64,000 bases of DNA from an uncultured Proteiniphilum sp. (GTDB lineage: Bacteria > Bacteroidota > Bacteroidia > Bacteroidales > Dysgonomonadaceae), in the NCBI GenBank assembly GCA_927407015.1, contig CAKMJT010000008.1:1-64000 (forward strand). The letters run 5' to 3'. The notes beneath the pieces are model-generated. The model saw nothing but the letters and a program-made list of their open reading frames with translations, was not told the origin of the DNA and searched no databases. The position numbers were made by a program, and so were the translations under genes. Below, piece after piece: positions 25,676 through 34,601 of the stretch. Position 1 is the first letter of the stretch. Each line of letters opens with the position of its first letter.

Positions 25676-27031
25676 ATGAAAAAGATAATTCTCTTATCCG
25701 TAACACTGTCCATACTGTTATCCTGTGGCAATCAAAAAGACAATCAACAGGAAGTCAACAGCTCCGGAAACGGGCATCCCGAATGGGTATACAATGCGGT
25801 GATCTACGAGGTGAACATCCGCCAGTACACCCCTGAAGGTACCTTCCGCGCTTTTTCCGAACAGTTGCCCCGCCTGAAGGAGCTGGGTGTCGACATCCTT
25901 TGGTTGATGCCGGTTCAGCCCATCGGGGAGAAGGATCGCAAAGGAAACCTGGGAAGCTATTATTCCATCCGCGATTACACCGGGGTGAACAGTGAGTTCG
26001 GTACGCTGGACGATTTCAGAGTGCTGGTGCAGGAAGCCCGGGAGATGGGGATGAAGGTCATTCTCGACTGGGTGGCAAACCATACTTCCCGCGACGCCGT
26101 ATGGGTGGAAGCCCATCCTGACTGGTATGTGAGAGATAGTCTGGGTAACCTTAATATTATGTACGACTGGACCGATATAGCCCAGGTGGATTACACAAAA
26201 CCGGAGATGCGGGCAGCGATGATCGAGGCAATGATGTTCTGGGTCCGGGAGGCTGATATCGATGGCTTTCGCTGCGATGTCGCCGGTGAAATACCGACTG
26301 ATTTCTGGGAAGAAGCCAAAGATTCTCTGACAGCTTTAAAATCCGGCCTCTTCCTGCTGGCAGAGGCGGAGAAACCGGAGCTGAACGAATCGGTGTTCGA
26401 TGCCTTTTATGCCTGGGATTTTCATCACAGGATGAATCTGGTGGCTCAGGGCAAGGAGAATGTCGATTCGCTCCGTCACTCACTGGACAGGATGATGGAT
26501 CGTTTCTCACCCGACGCCATACCAATGTTTTTCACCTCTAACCACGACGAGAATTCATGGAGCGGTACCGAGTTCGAGCGAATGGGAGATGCCGCCCGGT
26601 CGTTCGCCGTGCTGACCTATATGCTGCCCGGTATGCCGCTGATGTACAGTGGTCAGGAGGTGGGGCTGGATCATCGGCTGGCATTCTTCGAAAAAGATTC
26701 GATCAACTGGGACGATGATCGCGGATTCAGCGATTTCTACAGCGGTCTGAACAGGATCAAACAGACGAATAGAGCATTGTCCTCTCAGGAGAGAGAAGGA
26801 GAAATGATAGAAATAGGCAATGATCAGCCAGCACGTGTCTGGTCGTTCAGGCGGTTGAACGGGGGCAACGAGGTGGTCTGCCTCTTCAATTTCAGCAAGG
26901 ATCGGGTGAAGGTGGCTTTCACTGAAATGATACCGGGTGAGAGATACGTCTCATTTCCCGATTCAGCCGAAGTCACAGCTGTGAAGGTACTGGATCTGAA
27001 ACCCTGGGAATACAGGATCTATTATAAATAG
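25676..27031 (+). CDS. GH13 alpha-amylase-family lipoprotein (451 aa)
   Basis: The precursor has a lipobox (ILLSC, Cys17). The four GH13 regions are present: DWVANH (131-136), GFRCDVAGE with nucleophile Asp201, LLAEAEKPE with acid/base Glu230, and FFTSNHDEN with Asp291. It is compact, with a short C-terminal beta domain and no carbohydrate-binding module. It would cleave alpha-1,4-glucan or oligosaccharides on the outer membrane surface or in the periplasm. It is 137 bp after the transporter gene, and its 3' end overlaps the convergent flavodoxin gene by 10 bp. Confidence 0.92.
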   Translation: MKKIILLSVTLSILLSCGNQKDNQQEVNSSGNGHPEWVYNAVIYEVNIRQYTPEGTFRAFSEQLPRLKELGVDILWLMPVQPIGEKDRKGNLGSYYSIRDYTGVNSEFGTLDDFRVLVQEAREMGMKVILDWVANHTSRDAVWVEAHPDWYVRDSLGNLNIMYDWTDIAQVDYTKPEMRAAMIEAMMFWVREADIDGFRCDVAGEIPTDFWEEAKDSLTALKSGLFLLAEAEKPELNESVFDAFYAWDFHHRMNLVAQGKENVDSLRHSLDRMMDRFSPDAIPMFFTSNHDENSWSGTEFERMGDAARSFAVLTYMLPGMPLMYSGQEVGLDHRLAFFEKDSINWDDDRGFSDFYSGLNRIKQTNRALSSQEREGEMIEIGNDQPARVWSFRRLNGGNEVVCLFNFSKDRVKVAFTEMIPGERYVSFPDSAEVTAVKVLDLKPWEYRIYYK

Positions 27032-27525
27032 GGCTTCAATGCGTCAACCCATCGGGCGATACGCTCATCGGTCAGTTCCGGTTCCGTATCCTCATCAAGC
27101 GGCAGGCCGACGAACACGTCATTTACCAGTGCCCTGGAATATTCGAAGTCATACCCTTCGGGAGAGACTGCTCCAATGATGGTCGCCCCTTTTTTTGAGA
27201 CGATCTCATAGAGGATACCCATCGCATCCACAAAAGAGCTGGGATAGATGGAGGCATCACCCATTCCGAAGAGGGCTACTGTTTTTCCCGAGAGATCGAG
27301 CTTCTCCAGCTTGGGATAGAAATCATTCCAGTCGTCCTGCAAATCCTGCACACCCCAGGTAGATACGCCCATAATCAGCACATCGTGGGTAAGAAAAGGT
27401 CTTTCATCACCATCATAAATATCCACCAGGGTGGGAGCATAGTCGGCCAGCTGTTCAGCTATTTTCTCTGCGGCCGTTTTGGTATGTTCTGTACTCGATC
27501 CGTAAATGATTGCTATTGACTTCAT
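27022..27525 (-). CDS. fldA: Flavodoxin
   Basis: The 167-residue protein is read from the ATG at 27525 (MKSIAIIYGSSTEHTKTAAE), preferred because it begins at beta strand 1. The FMN phosphate loop is GSSTEHTKTA, with MGVSTWGVQDLQDDWNDFY and LFGMGDASIYPSSFVDAMG as the isoalloxazine loops. It is a long-chain flavodoxin and an electron carrier that replaces ferredoxin under iron limitation. TATCTTTG at 27553-27560 on the minus strand is a probable -7 box. It is functionally unrelated to the flanking glycan genes. Confidence 0.92.
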   Translation of the reverse strand: MKSIAIIYGSSTEHTKTAAEKIAEQLADYAPTLVDIYDGDERPFLTHDVLIMGVSTWGVQDLQDDWNDFYPKLEKLDLSGKTVALFGMGDASIYPSSFVDAMGILYEIVSKKGATIIGAVSPEGYDFEYSRALVNDVFVGLPLDEDTEPELTDERIARWVDALKPYL

Positions 27526-27597
27526 ATGATTTATTTTGCTGTGTTTATACCGCAAAGATAATATAAGTTTTAACACAGCCAGCAGGATGAGCTGTAA

Positions 27598-27633
27598 ATA
27601 TCAAAGGCTGCGCAACAACGCAGCCTTTGATAT
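27598..27633 (-). terminator. Perfect 15-bp hairpin downstream of the sus operon
   Basis: ATATCAAAGGCTGCG (27598-27612) and its exact complement (27619-27633) flank a 6-nt loop. It lies 27 bp after the stop of the last sus-operon gene and about 70 bp before the flavodoxin start. A short T-rich tail follows on the minus strand. It probably separates the two transcripts. Confidence 0.75.
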
Positions 27634-27660
27634 CATGTGAAGCGGTTCATTGCTAACGGG

Positions 27661-30018
27661 TCAGGGTGCAAATGTGGTATACATTTTGAAGCTGTTGGCC
27701 GGAACGGAGATGCTCATTGTTGTAGTTGACACCTCGAGCGTCTCAGACGGGTTCATATAGTTATACCATTCTCCTGTTTTGGGGAAAGTAGTGGTTGCAG
27801 TGAAATCAGCATTGGTGAAATTCCCTGTTACCACCACCTGCTTCGCGTTGCCGAACGATGAGAGGGTGATAAAGCGGCCACTGTCCCAAAATGAGGGTGT
27901 CACCTGCCAGTTGAGTGTGGCAGTGGCGTTGAACAGCTCGGGATGATCGCGTCGCAGATCAAAAAGCGCTGCATAGGTGTCATAGAGCTGTTTGCGCTCT
28001 GGAACAGTGTAATAGTCCCATTTAATTGGTTTGCGTCCTGTGCGACCGTTTTCTTCGATAGAAACATCATATCCCAGTTCACCGAACTGCCACACCATCT
28101 TCGGGCCGGGAACGGTGAAGAAGAAGGCGGCATTTGTTCCCAGTTGTGACATTCGCGCTCCCAGGTCGGTTTTTAAAATTCCGTTGCCCCATTGTATCTG
28201 CTTGTAAGCAGCCCGTTCCTCGTCGTGACTCTCCATATAACTGACTTGAATGTGCTTCGGGTAGGTAGTATTCCAATAATAGTTGCTTGAAAGGTCCGAC
28301 CCTTCCTTATAACCCATTGCAGTCTGACAATACTCGTTATTCAGCTTATGCCAGACCATCATTCCTGCATCACCCAACTCTTTTTCTTCCGATGCTTCTG
28401 CGAAATGCTCGAGGATCACCAGTGCATCCGGTTTCTCTGCTTTAATAGCGTTGTTGTAATCTTTCAGAATCGCAATGCGCGATGCGTCGTAATTACCGGC
28501 AGTTGACTCCGTTGATTGCTCTTGTGTGAATCCCTTGGTGAGATCGAACCGGAAGCCGTCGATGTTGTACTCATCCAGCAGGAACTGCAGGTTGCGTTTT
28601 ACAAAGTTACGTACCAGCTCTGATTCATGATTAAAATCGTGAAAGACGGAGTAAGGGTGGGGTGCATCTACATTAAAATAGGGGTTGTTATCGGCTGTTT
28701 TATTGGTTGCACCATTCCACCACATCTTGGCAAAGGGGTTGGCTCCGGTGGCGTGGTTATAGACCACGTCAAGAATCACCGCCATGCCTCTTTTGTGACA
28801 CTCATCGATAAACTCTTTGTACATCCGGTCGGTGCCGTAGGCTTTGTCCATGGCGAAGAAGAACGCAGGATTGTATCCCCAGCTATCGTTGCCGTCGAAC
28901 TCCTGCACAGGCATCAGCTCGATGGCATTCACGCCGAGCGACTGCAGGTAGTCCAGCTTCTCCATCTTTTCCATCGCTCCGTAGATGTCGCCACTTTCCG
29001 TGAAGTCGCGCAGCAGCAATTCATAGATCACCAGATTGTCACGCGACGGTACCTGGAAATCGGGGATTTGCCAGTTAAATGTCTCTTGCTGAATCCTGAA
29101 AACAGAAACCATCCCAATCGCTCCCTCAGGGTAGGTCATGTTCTCCGGAGGATAGGTGGCAGCAGAGATGTATTTGTCGTTTTCCGGATCCAGCACCTTG
29201 CGGGCGTAGGGGTCGGCCACACGGATGGGATCCTTGCCTGTGTTGCCCAGGTAGTACTGGAAAGCATACTCTTTCGCCGGGTCGAGACCGGTGAGGGTAA
29301 TCCACCAGCAACCAGCAGATTGGTCCCAGGTCATTTGTGAGTTGGACTCATTGCTCAATGTCCAGTTATTGAAGTCTCCTACCACATGGGCGAAATCTTT
29401 CCGCGCACCATACTTGTCCTTGTCGTACAGTACCAGTGTTACGGTGCTGTTGTCAACCATATTGATGCCATGCTGCAGTCCCGCAGGCATGGTACCTGTC
29501 TTGATGGCTCCCGGCTGGAACGGTTTGTATTTACTGTCGGTGATATTTTCAATAAAGGAGTCGTTTTCAATTCCTTTCTTAGTGCCGTCAGCACTCCGGA
29601 TCACGATGCCGATCCTGTTGACCGGTGTCTCGCCGGAACCAAACCATTGGCGGATGGATGGTGAGAGCTTGATGCTCCAGGTGGAAGGCTCATCTGCCAC
29701 CTTTGTCATTTTACATTTGGTGATGTTCTCATTCCACTCTGCCGGAACATACATCCAGGTTCCTTCGCTCACCACGCCGATATGGATATAGACATCGCCG
29801 GTGTAGTTGTACAGCGCGGAGTTTGAAGCAGCCTTGAACCAGATGGTCAGCTCCTTGTCGGCATCCACTTCTTCAGGACTCCAGGAGAGTCCCTCGCTGA
29901 TGGTGACCGGTTGTTCCGGTTTAGGTTCCGGTTTCGGTGTCACCACCGGGTCATCGCCGCAGGAGATTGCGAAGAGGAGCAGCAAGAGGTAGAGAAGGCT
30001 TTTTATGGGATCTTTCAT
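27661..30018 (-). CDS. Large GH13 lipoprotein with N-terminal binding domains (SusG-like role)
   Basis: The 785-residue precursor has a lipobox (FAISC, Cys20) and a Pro-Glu-Lys linker (25-38). A beta domain spans about 40-165, then a CBM48-like domain at about 190-290 (HVVGDFNNWT at 211-220). The catalytic barrel runs from about 325, with DVVYNH (417-422), GFRFDLTKG with Asp492, VILEHF with Glu537 and MESHDEER with Asp599. The CBM48 pairing suggests a pullulanase or branched-glucan amylase. With SusC-F on the same strand it probably fills the surface-amylase role of SusG. It is the last gene of the sus operon. Confidence 0.88.
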   Translation of the reverse strand: MKDPIKSLLYLLLLLFAISCGDDPVVTPKPEPKPEQPVTISEGLSWSPEEVDADKELTIWFKAASNSALYNYTGDVYIHIGVVSEGTWMYVPAEWNENITKCKMTKVADEPSTWSIKLSPSIRQWFGSGETPVNRIGIVIRSADGTKKGIENDSFIENITDSKYKPFQPGAIKTGTMPAGLQHGINMVDNSTVTLVLYDKDKYGARKDFAHVVGDFNNWTLSNESNSQMTWDQSAGCWWITLTGLDPAKEYAFQYYLGNTGKDPIRVADPYARKVLDPENDKYISAATYPPENMTYPEGAIGMVSVFRIQQETFNWQIPDFQVPSRDNLVIYELLLRDFTESGDIYGAMEKMEKLDYLQSLGVNAIELMPVQEFDGNDSWGYNPAFFFAMDKAYGTDRMYKEFIDECHKRGMAVILDVVYNHATGANPFAKMWWNGATNKTADNNPYFNVDAPHPYSVFHDFNHESELVRNFVKRNLQFLLDEYNIDGFRFDLTKGFTQEQSTESTAGNYDASRIAILKDYNNAIKAEKPDALVILEHFAEASEEKELGDAGMMVWHKLNNEYCQTAMGYKEGSDLSSNYYWNTTYPKHIQVSYMESHDEERAAYKQIQWGNGILKTDLGARMSQLGTNAAFFFTVPGPKMVWQFGELGYDVSIEENGRTGRKPIKWDYYTVPERKQLYDTYAALFDLRRDHPELFNATATLNWQVTPSFWDSGRFITLSSFGNAKQVVVTGNFTNADFTATTTFPKTGEWYNYMNPSETLEVSTTTMSISVPANSFKMYTTFAP

Positions 30019-30068
30019 TGTTTGGGGCTTTGTAACATTATAGAACGAATTAGGAGCAAATCAATAAC

Positions 30069-31895
30069 TTATTCCAACAGCAGCACCTCTTTGGGAGAAA
30101 GGGTCAGCGTTTCAACCAGGGTGATGGTTTTACCGGTAAGAAAATCCTTTGCACTGCTCCATCCTTGTATAGACTCTGCATAACGGTCAAGGTTTATTTC
30201 CACCTCTTTTGATGTCCCGTTCATGAATACCAGCACCTTTTTGTCACCCAGGAAGCGCTCATAGACGTAAACACCTTTCTGCAGCACATAGTGCTTCATG
30301 CCGCCGCGGGCGATCACCTCGTTGCCCTGCCGCCAGTGCAGCAGCTTGCTGAGGAAGTCGAACGCCTCGTTCTGGATTGCATCACGTCCTTCAGTCGTGA
30401 ACTGGTTTGTTTTATCACCAGGCCAGCCTCCCGGTACATCGCGACGGATGTCACCGTCGCTGCGGCTCTTGTTGCCGTGCATCAGCAATTCCGTGCCGTA
30501 GTAGATCTGCGGCGTGCCGGGCATGGTGAGCAGGAAGGTGATCGCCTGCTTCCAGCCGGAGAGCTCCTTAGGATATTCTTTCAGAAAACGGTCGGTATCG
30601 TGGTTGTCGAGGAAACGCAGCACATTGGATATGTCGGGATAGATGAAATCGTAGGTCATATGGTCGTAGATACCGTGCAATCCGCCGTTCCATTCGGTGG
30701 TCTCTTCGAAGAAAGCATTATGCGAAAGACCCATGAAGCGGAAGTCCATCACCGTCTTTAATTTAGTATTGTACGGATTCAGGGGACTGTCTTTCTGCCA
30801 GAAGGCTGTCCCAATGGGATTGTTGAGCCAAGCCTCACCAACGATATTGTATTGGGGGTATTCTTTCTCCACCGCCTCAATCCAGTCCACCATCATGTCA
30901 TAGTCGGCATAGGGATAGGTATCCTGCCGTATACCGTCCACACCGGAATATTCGATCCACCAGATACTGTTCTGGATGAGGTATTTCGCCACATGGCGGT
31001 TGCGCTGGTTCAGGTCGGGCATGGTAGGTACAAACCAGCCGTCTACCATCCTGCTCTTGTCGAATTCCGAAGCATAGGGGTCGAAATACATCTCTTTCAT
31101 ATGGGAGGTCTGCACATACTCATCCAGGTTGTTGAACCAGTCGGGTGAAGGAACATCCTTCAGCCAGGGATGATCGCTGCCGCAGTGGTTGAAGATCATG
31201 TCCATCACCACCTTCATCCCTTTGCCATGGGCGTCGCTGATCAGGTTCTTGTACTCTTCATTGCTGCCGAAGCGGGGATCCACACGGTAGTAGTCGGTGG
31301 TGGCGTAGCCATGGTAGGAGCCTCCCTCCATGTCGTTTTCCAGCACCGGGTTGAGCCATATAGCCGTCACCCCCAGGTCGAAAAGGTAGTCCAGCCTGTC
31401 GGAGATACCCTTCAGGTCACCGCCGTGGCGGGCATTGGGGTCCTCCCGGTCCACCTTGTATGGCATCTTCATGGCTATCTGGTCGTTCGACGGATCACCA
31501 TTGGCGAAACGATCGGGCATGATCAGGTAGAGCACATCGGAGGAGCCGAAGCTTTCGATCGCCAGCCGTTCAGAGTTGCGTTCCTTCAGTTCATAGGGCA
31601 GGGTGAACTTTTTCATCCCACTGGTGAGGATCAGATTGAATGTCTCAGGTGCCGCCTTGGAAAGGTCCAGGTAGATCAGCAGATAGTTGGGGCTCTGCAG
31701 GGTGACCACCTCTTTGATGGTGATGTTTTTGGATGAAACGGCGGGTGTGTAGGCAGCGATATTTTCACCGCTCACCATCAGCTGAAGTTCTGTCTCCTGC
31801 ATGCCGCTCCACCAATAAGCCGGATCGATGCTCACCTGTTGTGCCTGCAAGAGAGAAGTGATAAATATAAATGATAGGAGTATTGTTTTTTTCAT
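30069..31895 (-). CDS. susA: SusA-like GH13 neopullulanase/cyclomaltodextrinase
   Basis: The 608-residue protein has a Sec signal peptide (cleaved near LLQAQ, residue 19) without a lipobox, so it is periplasmic. An N-terminal beta domain (20-110) of cyclomaltodextrinase type precedes the barrel. Catalytic regions are DMIFNHCGSDH (232-242), GIRQDTYPY with Asp325, IVGEAW with Glu354 and FLDNHDTDR with Asp433. Length and layout closely match B. thetaiotaomicron SusA (617 residues), which degrades imported maltooligosaccharides. It is followed 50 bp later by the large GH13 gene. Confidence 0.9.
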   Translation of the reverse strand: MKKTILLSFIFITSLLQAQQVSIDPAYWWSGMQETELQLMVSGENIAAYTPAVSSKNITIKEVVTLQSPNYLLIYLDLSKAAPETFNLILTSGMKKFTLPYELKERNSERLAIESFGSSDVLYLIMPDRFANGDPSNDQIAMKMPYKVDREDPNARHGGDLKGISDRLDYLFDLGVTAIWLNPVLENDMEGGSYHGYATTDYYRVDPRFGSNEEYKNLISDAHGKGMKVVMDMIFNHCGSDHPWLKDVPSPDWFNNLDEYVQTSHMKEMYFDPYASEFDKSRMVDGWFVPTMPDLNQRNRHVAKYLIQNSIWWIEYSGVDGIRQDTYPYADYDMMVDWIEAVEKEYPQYNIVGEAWLNNPIGTAFWQKDSPLNPYNTKLKTVMDFRFMGLSHNAFFEETTEWNGGLHGIYDHMTYDFIYPDISNVLRFLDNHDTDRFLKEYPKELSGWKQAITFLLTMPGTPQIYYGTELLMHGNKSRSDGDIRRDVPGGWPGDKTNQFTTEGRDAIQNEAFDFLSKLLHWRQGNEVIARGGMKHYVLQKGVYVYERFLGDKKVLVFMNGTSKEVEINLDRYAESIQGWSSAKDFLTGKTITLVETLTLSPKEVLLLE

Positions 31896-31930
31896 CCTGA
31901 TTCGTTTTCTTTTTGTTGATTTGATTTTAT

Positions 31931-31957
31931 ACAGCTGTCAGCTCTCAGCAATCAGCT
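31931..31957. repeat. 7-bp-period repeat (TCAGC every 7 bp)
   Basis: TCAGC begins at 31938, 31945 and 31952, with a variant at 31931, so on the minus strand the unit is GCTGANN. It fills the gap between the GH53 stop and the susA-like start. The same unit recurs at 44510-44533. Confidence 0.75.
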
Positions 31958-31968
31958 TTCAACTAAAT

Positions 31969-33003
31969 TTATTCAATAAAAGCATCGAGTGCTTTGGTCG
32001 GGCGGCCGTCGTTGCCCCAGGCACTGAGTGCATAACGACTCCACGAACGGGCACCCTGCGGTTCCCAGTATAAGACACCCAACCCTTTGCCGTCGGGGAC
32101 CTCCTTCACTTTCCGGATCACCGCACGAAGCATCTCATAGGTGTTCTGTGGCTTGCTGTCTTCACCACCCACTTCCACTACCATCACCTCTTTGTTGTAA
32201 CGGCTGGCCATATCGTTCAGGTTGAAGCCCAGGTCGTCGATGATCTCACTGTAGTCTGGTTTGTCTTCCAGCCAGTAGGGGTAGAACGACATACCGATGA
32301 TATCATATTTAGCTCCCTGTTTCTCCGCATTGTCAAACCACCAGCGAAAACGTTCATTGTTGTTGCCCTGATCCACATGCAGGATCACCTTGCTGGCGGG
32401 ACTGACCTCCTTGATGGCATCGTAGCCACTGTTGATCAGTTGAACGAGCTGAGGCCAGTTGTCGGTATGTCCTTCCGGATGAATCATGCCGGAAGGAATC
32501 TCATTACCCACCTGCACCCATTCGGGTGTTACTCCGGCCTCTTTCAAAGCAGTCATCACACTTTTGGTGTAATCATACAACGCCTCTTTGAGTTGTTCGA
32601 AGGAAAGGCCTTCCCACTCTTTGGGCTTATGCTGCTTGCCCGGGTCGGCCCAGCTGTCGCTGTAATGCAGGTTGATCATCACCTGCATGCCCCATTCCTT
32701 TGCCCGTTTGGCCATGGCAACCGTCTCGCCGGTGCTGCAGTGTCCGCTGAAGGGGTCATCGGATGGGTTCACCCAGGTACGCAGGCGGATGGCATTGATG
32801 CCGTGATCTTTCAGGATCTTGAAACAATCTTCTGCTTCCCCCCGGTCGTTGTAAAAGGTATATCCGCTTTGTTCCATCTGTGGCAGCCAGCTGATGTCGG
32901 CTCCCCGCACAAAGGAGGTGTCACTGCTCTCCGTCTCCGTCGTGTGCTGACAGGAGAGAAGAAGAAACAGCAGTGACAGACAGAAATAAACGGTTCTTTG
33001 CAT
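31969..33003 (-). CDS. GH53 endo-beta-1,4-galactanase lipoprotein
   Basis: The 344-residue precursor is read from the ATG at 33003, which gives MQRTVYFCLSLLFLLLSC with lipobox Cys18. A start 26 codons earlier would bury the signal. The family segments are FVRGADISWLPQMEQSG, INAIRLRTWVNP, VMINLHYSDSWADPGKQ, VQVGNEI with acid/base Glu168 and VMVVEVGGE with nucleophile Glu277. GH53 enzymes cleave beta-1,4-galactan side chains of pectin. Its place between susF and susA in an alpha-glucan operon is unusual. No GH2 or GH42 beta-galactosidase is visible nearby to finish galactan breakdown. Confidence 0.9.
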   Translation of the reverse strand: MQRTVYFCLSLLFLLLSCQHTTETESSDTSFVRGADISWLPQMEQSGYTFYNDRGEAEDCFKILKDHGINAIRLRTWVNPSDDPFSGHCSTGETVAMAKRAKEWGMQVMINLHYSDSWADPGKQHKPKEWEGLSFEQLKEALYDYTKSVMTALKEAGVTPEWVQVGNEIPSGMIHPEGHTDNWPQLVQLINSGYDAIKEVSPASKVILHVDQGNNNERFRWWFDNAEKQGAKYDIIGMSFYPYWLEDKPDYSEIIDDLGFNLNDMASRYNKEVMVVEVGGEDSKPQNTYEMLRAVIRKVKEVPDGKGLGVLYWEPQGARSWSRYALSAWGNDGRPTKALDAFIE

Positions 33004-33071
33004 ACAATGATTTTTTGTGTGACTTGTCATGATCCATTTTTCCGATGGATCGCATGCCGGTTTATACAGAT

Positions 33072-33103
33072 GGAAAAGCACGGCACTGGTGCCGCGCTTT
33101 TCC
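33072..33103 (-). promoter_or_regulatory. Intercistronic hairpin between susF and the GH53 gene
   Basis: Arms 33072-33086 and 33089-33103 pair over 15 positions with one mismatch. It starts 11 bp after the susF stop. A second dyad (GATCCAT 33031-33037 with ATGGATC 33045-33051) follows. These may lower readthrough into the enzyme genes or mark a processing site. Confidence 0.6.
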
Positions 33104-33114
33104 GATGAGATGCT

Positions 33115-34539
33115 CTATTGTTTTGTCATTGTGGCTTTAAACTGACTGGAGTCAGACAGATCGAGGGTGATCAGGTAAGTGCCTGCCTCTGCCACGGAAA
33201 TATTATCCCCGCCATAGCCAAGGTTGTTCATGGCACCACCCAGGTTGATATCCCAACCGTTGTTGGCCCGGAACTTGAAGCTGCCACTTCCCAGTGAGGC
33301 GGTAACACTCCAGAGTCCGGTAACCGGATCATAGGTCATTGGTGTGGAGGTATCCCAGCCACCGGCTGTGGCATCACCAATCAATCCCCATTCGGTTTTC
33401 ACCATCGTATAGACAGGACTTCCCGAGAGATCCACGTTTATTTTGTACATGCCTGCTTCGTCTACCTTCAGGTTGCCTCCTGCAGTGGAGAGAGTACCGC
33501 CTCCGCCGTCACCGTAGTTGGTGCCACTCCAGCTGGGTTCTGTTGTGAATTTGAACTCAGTTCCTGCCGCTCCGAAGTATACATACCCGTCATACTTGAA
33601 GTCGAAATTGCGGTTGTAGAGTGTGGGTGCCGTAGCGGGATCCCATCCCTGATGACCACCGGGCACATAGAGTGTCAGGTTCATCTCGCCGATCAACTCG
33701 ATGGTGTAGGTGTATTCCATCATGTTGAGGGTGATTTTCACCCATCCCAGTTCAGTCACGCGCATGGCCTGCGCTCCTTCCAGGATGATATCTCCTTCCA
33801 GGGCGGTATTGCCATCCACCGGATTGCCCAGTACGCCATCCCACGAGGCTGCATCCTTACTCGATTTGGGCACAATCTTGAAGTATCCCGTCACATTATT
33901 GACCAGGATGGTGAAGATGGGGTCTTCATAGACATCCTTGCCGCTGTGGCTGAACTGGTAAGCTGCCAGATCATTGATATTCCATCCGTTGATATCGCCA
34001 ATCAGGTAGTACTCCGTCTCAATCACCGGCCCTACAGGTGTCACGGTGACCGGTCCCAGTACAATGGGTGTGGGTATCTGTGTCGAAGATGTTCCGTCAA
34101 CGATATAATAGGTAGCACGCAGATAAATGGTGCGGGCGTTGGGTGCTTTCCCGTAGAGGCTTTTAACCGCTTCATTCAGGTCGGCAGCAGTCACGGTTGC
34201 TGTATTCTGATCACTGGTAGCAGGGAGTGCCACTGCTGTGGTAAAATCCTGTGTCGCTGATGCCTCTACCATGAATTTCACGGCGGCACCTTCGGCCAGT
34301 GCCGGTGTGGCAGTAGTCTTGATCGCTTCCAGTGGTGTTTCTGCTTCGAGCTTTTCTTCCGTCAAAACAACAGGAGTGCTGAGCCCCGATCCCAGGGCAA
34401 AGGTAAATCCGGTAACCGTTTGTGCGGCCTCCTGCTCATACGCTTGTGGCGGAGCGGCTACATGGTCGTACACATCCTCACATGCATTCATCAGGATGAA
34501 AGCAAGCAGTGTGGCAAATAGGTATGTTATTTTTTTCAT
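33115..34539 (-). CDS. susF: SusF-like surface starch-binding lipoprotein
   Basis: The 474-residue lipoprotein (MNAC lipobox, Cys20) has an N-terminal Ig-like SusE domain (about 25-170) and then three tandem beta modules. They begin near YYLIGDINGWNINDL, LTLYVPGGHQGWDPAT and WGLIGDATAGGWDTST, each with the conserved aromatic used to stack on maltooligosaccharide. The last module ends at the C-terminus (FKATMTKQ). SusF-type proteins are not enzymes; they hold starch at the cell surface. It lies between susE and GH53 and is flanked by hairpins on both sides. Confidence 0.87.
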   Translation of the reverse strand: MKKITYLFATLLAFILMNACEDVYDHVAAPPQAYEQEAAQTVTGFTFALGSGLSTPVVLTEEKLEAETPLEAIKTTATPALAEGAAVKFMVEASATQDFTTAVALPATSDQNTATVTAADLNEAVKSLYGKAPNARTIYLRATYYIVDGTSSTQIPTPIVLGPVTVTPVGPVIETEYYLIGDINGWNINDLAAYQFSHSGKDVYEDPIFTILVNNVTGYFKIVPKSSKDAASWDGVLGNPVDGNTALEGDIILEGAQAMRVTELGWVKITLNMMEYTYTIELIGEMNLTLYVPGGHQGWDPATAPTLYNRNFDFKYDGYVYFGAAGTEFKFTTEPSWSGTNYGDGGGGTLSTAGGNLKVDEAGMYKINVDLSGSPVYTMVKTEWGLIGDATAGGWDTSTPMTYDPVTGLWSVTASLGSGSFKFRANNGWDINLGGAMNNLGYGGDNISVAEAGTYLITLDLSDSSQFKATMTKQ

Positions 34540-34557
34540 GTTGTGTAATATTTTAAT

Positions 34558-34589
34558 GGAAAACCTCTCTCCTCTGAAAGAGGTTTTCC
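34558..34589 (-). promoter_or_regulatory. Intercistronic hairpin between susE and susF
   Basis: An 11-bp perfect stem (GGAAAACCTCT at 34558-34568 with its complement at 34579-34589) closes a 10-nt loop, 12 bp after the susE stop and 18 bp before the susF start. It resembles a weak terminator or RNA-stability element. Confidence 0.6.
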
Positions 34590-34601
34590 GGTTCTGCCTG
34601 T

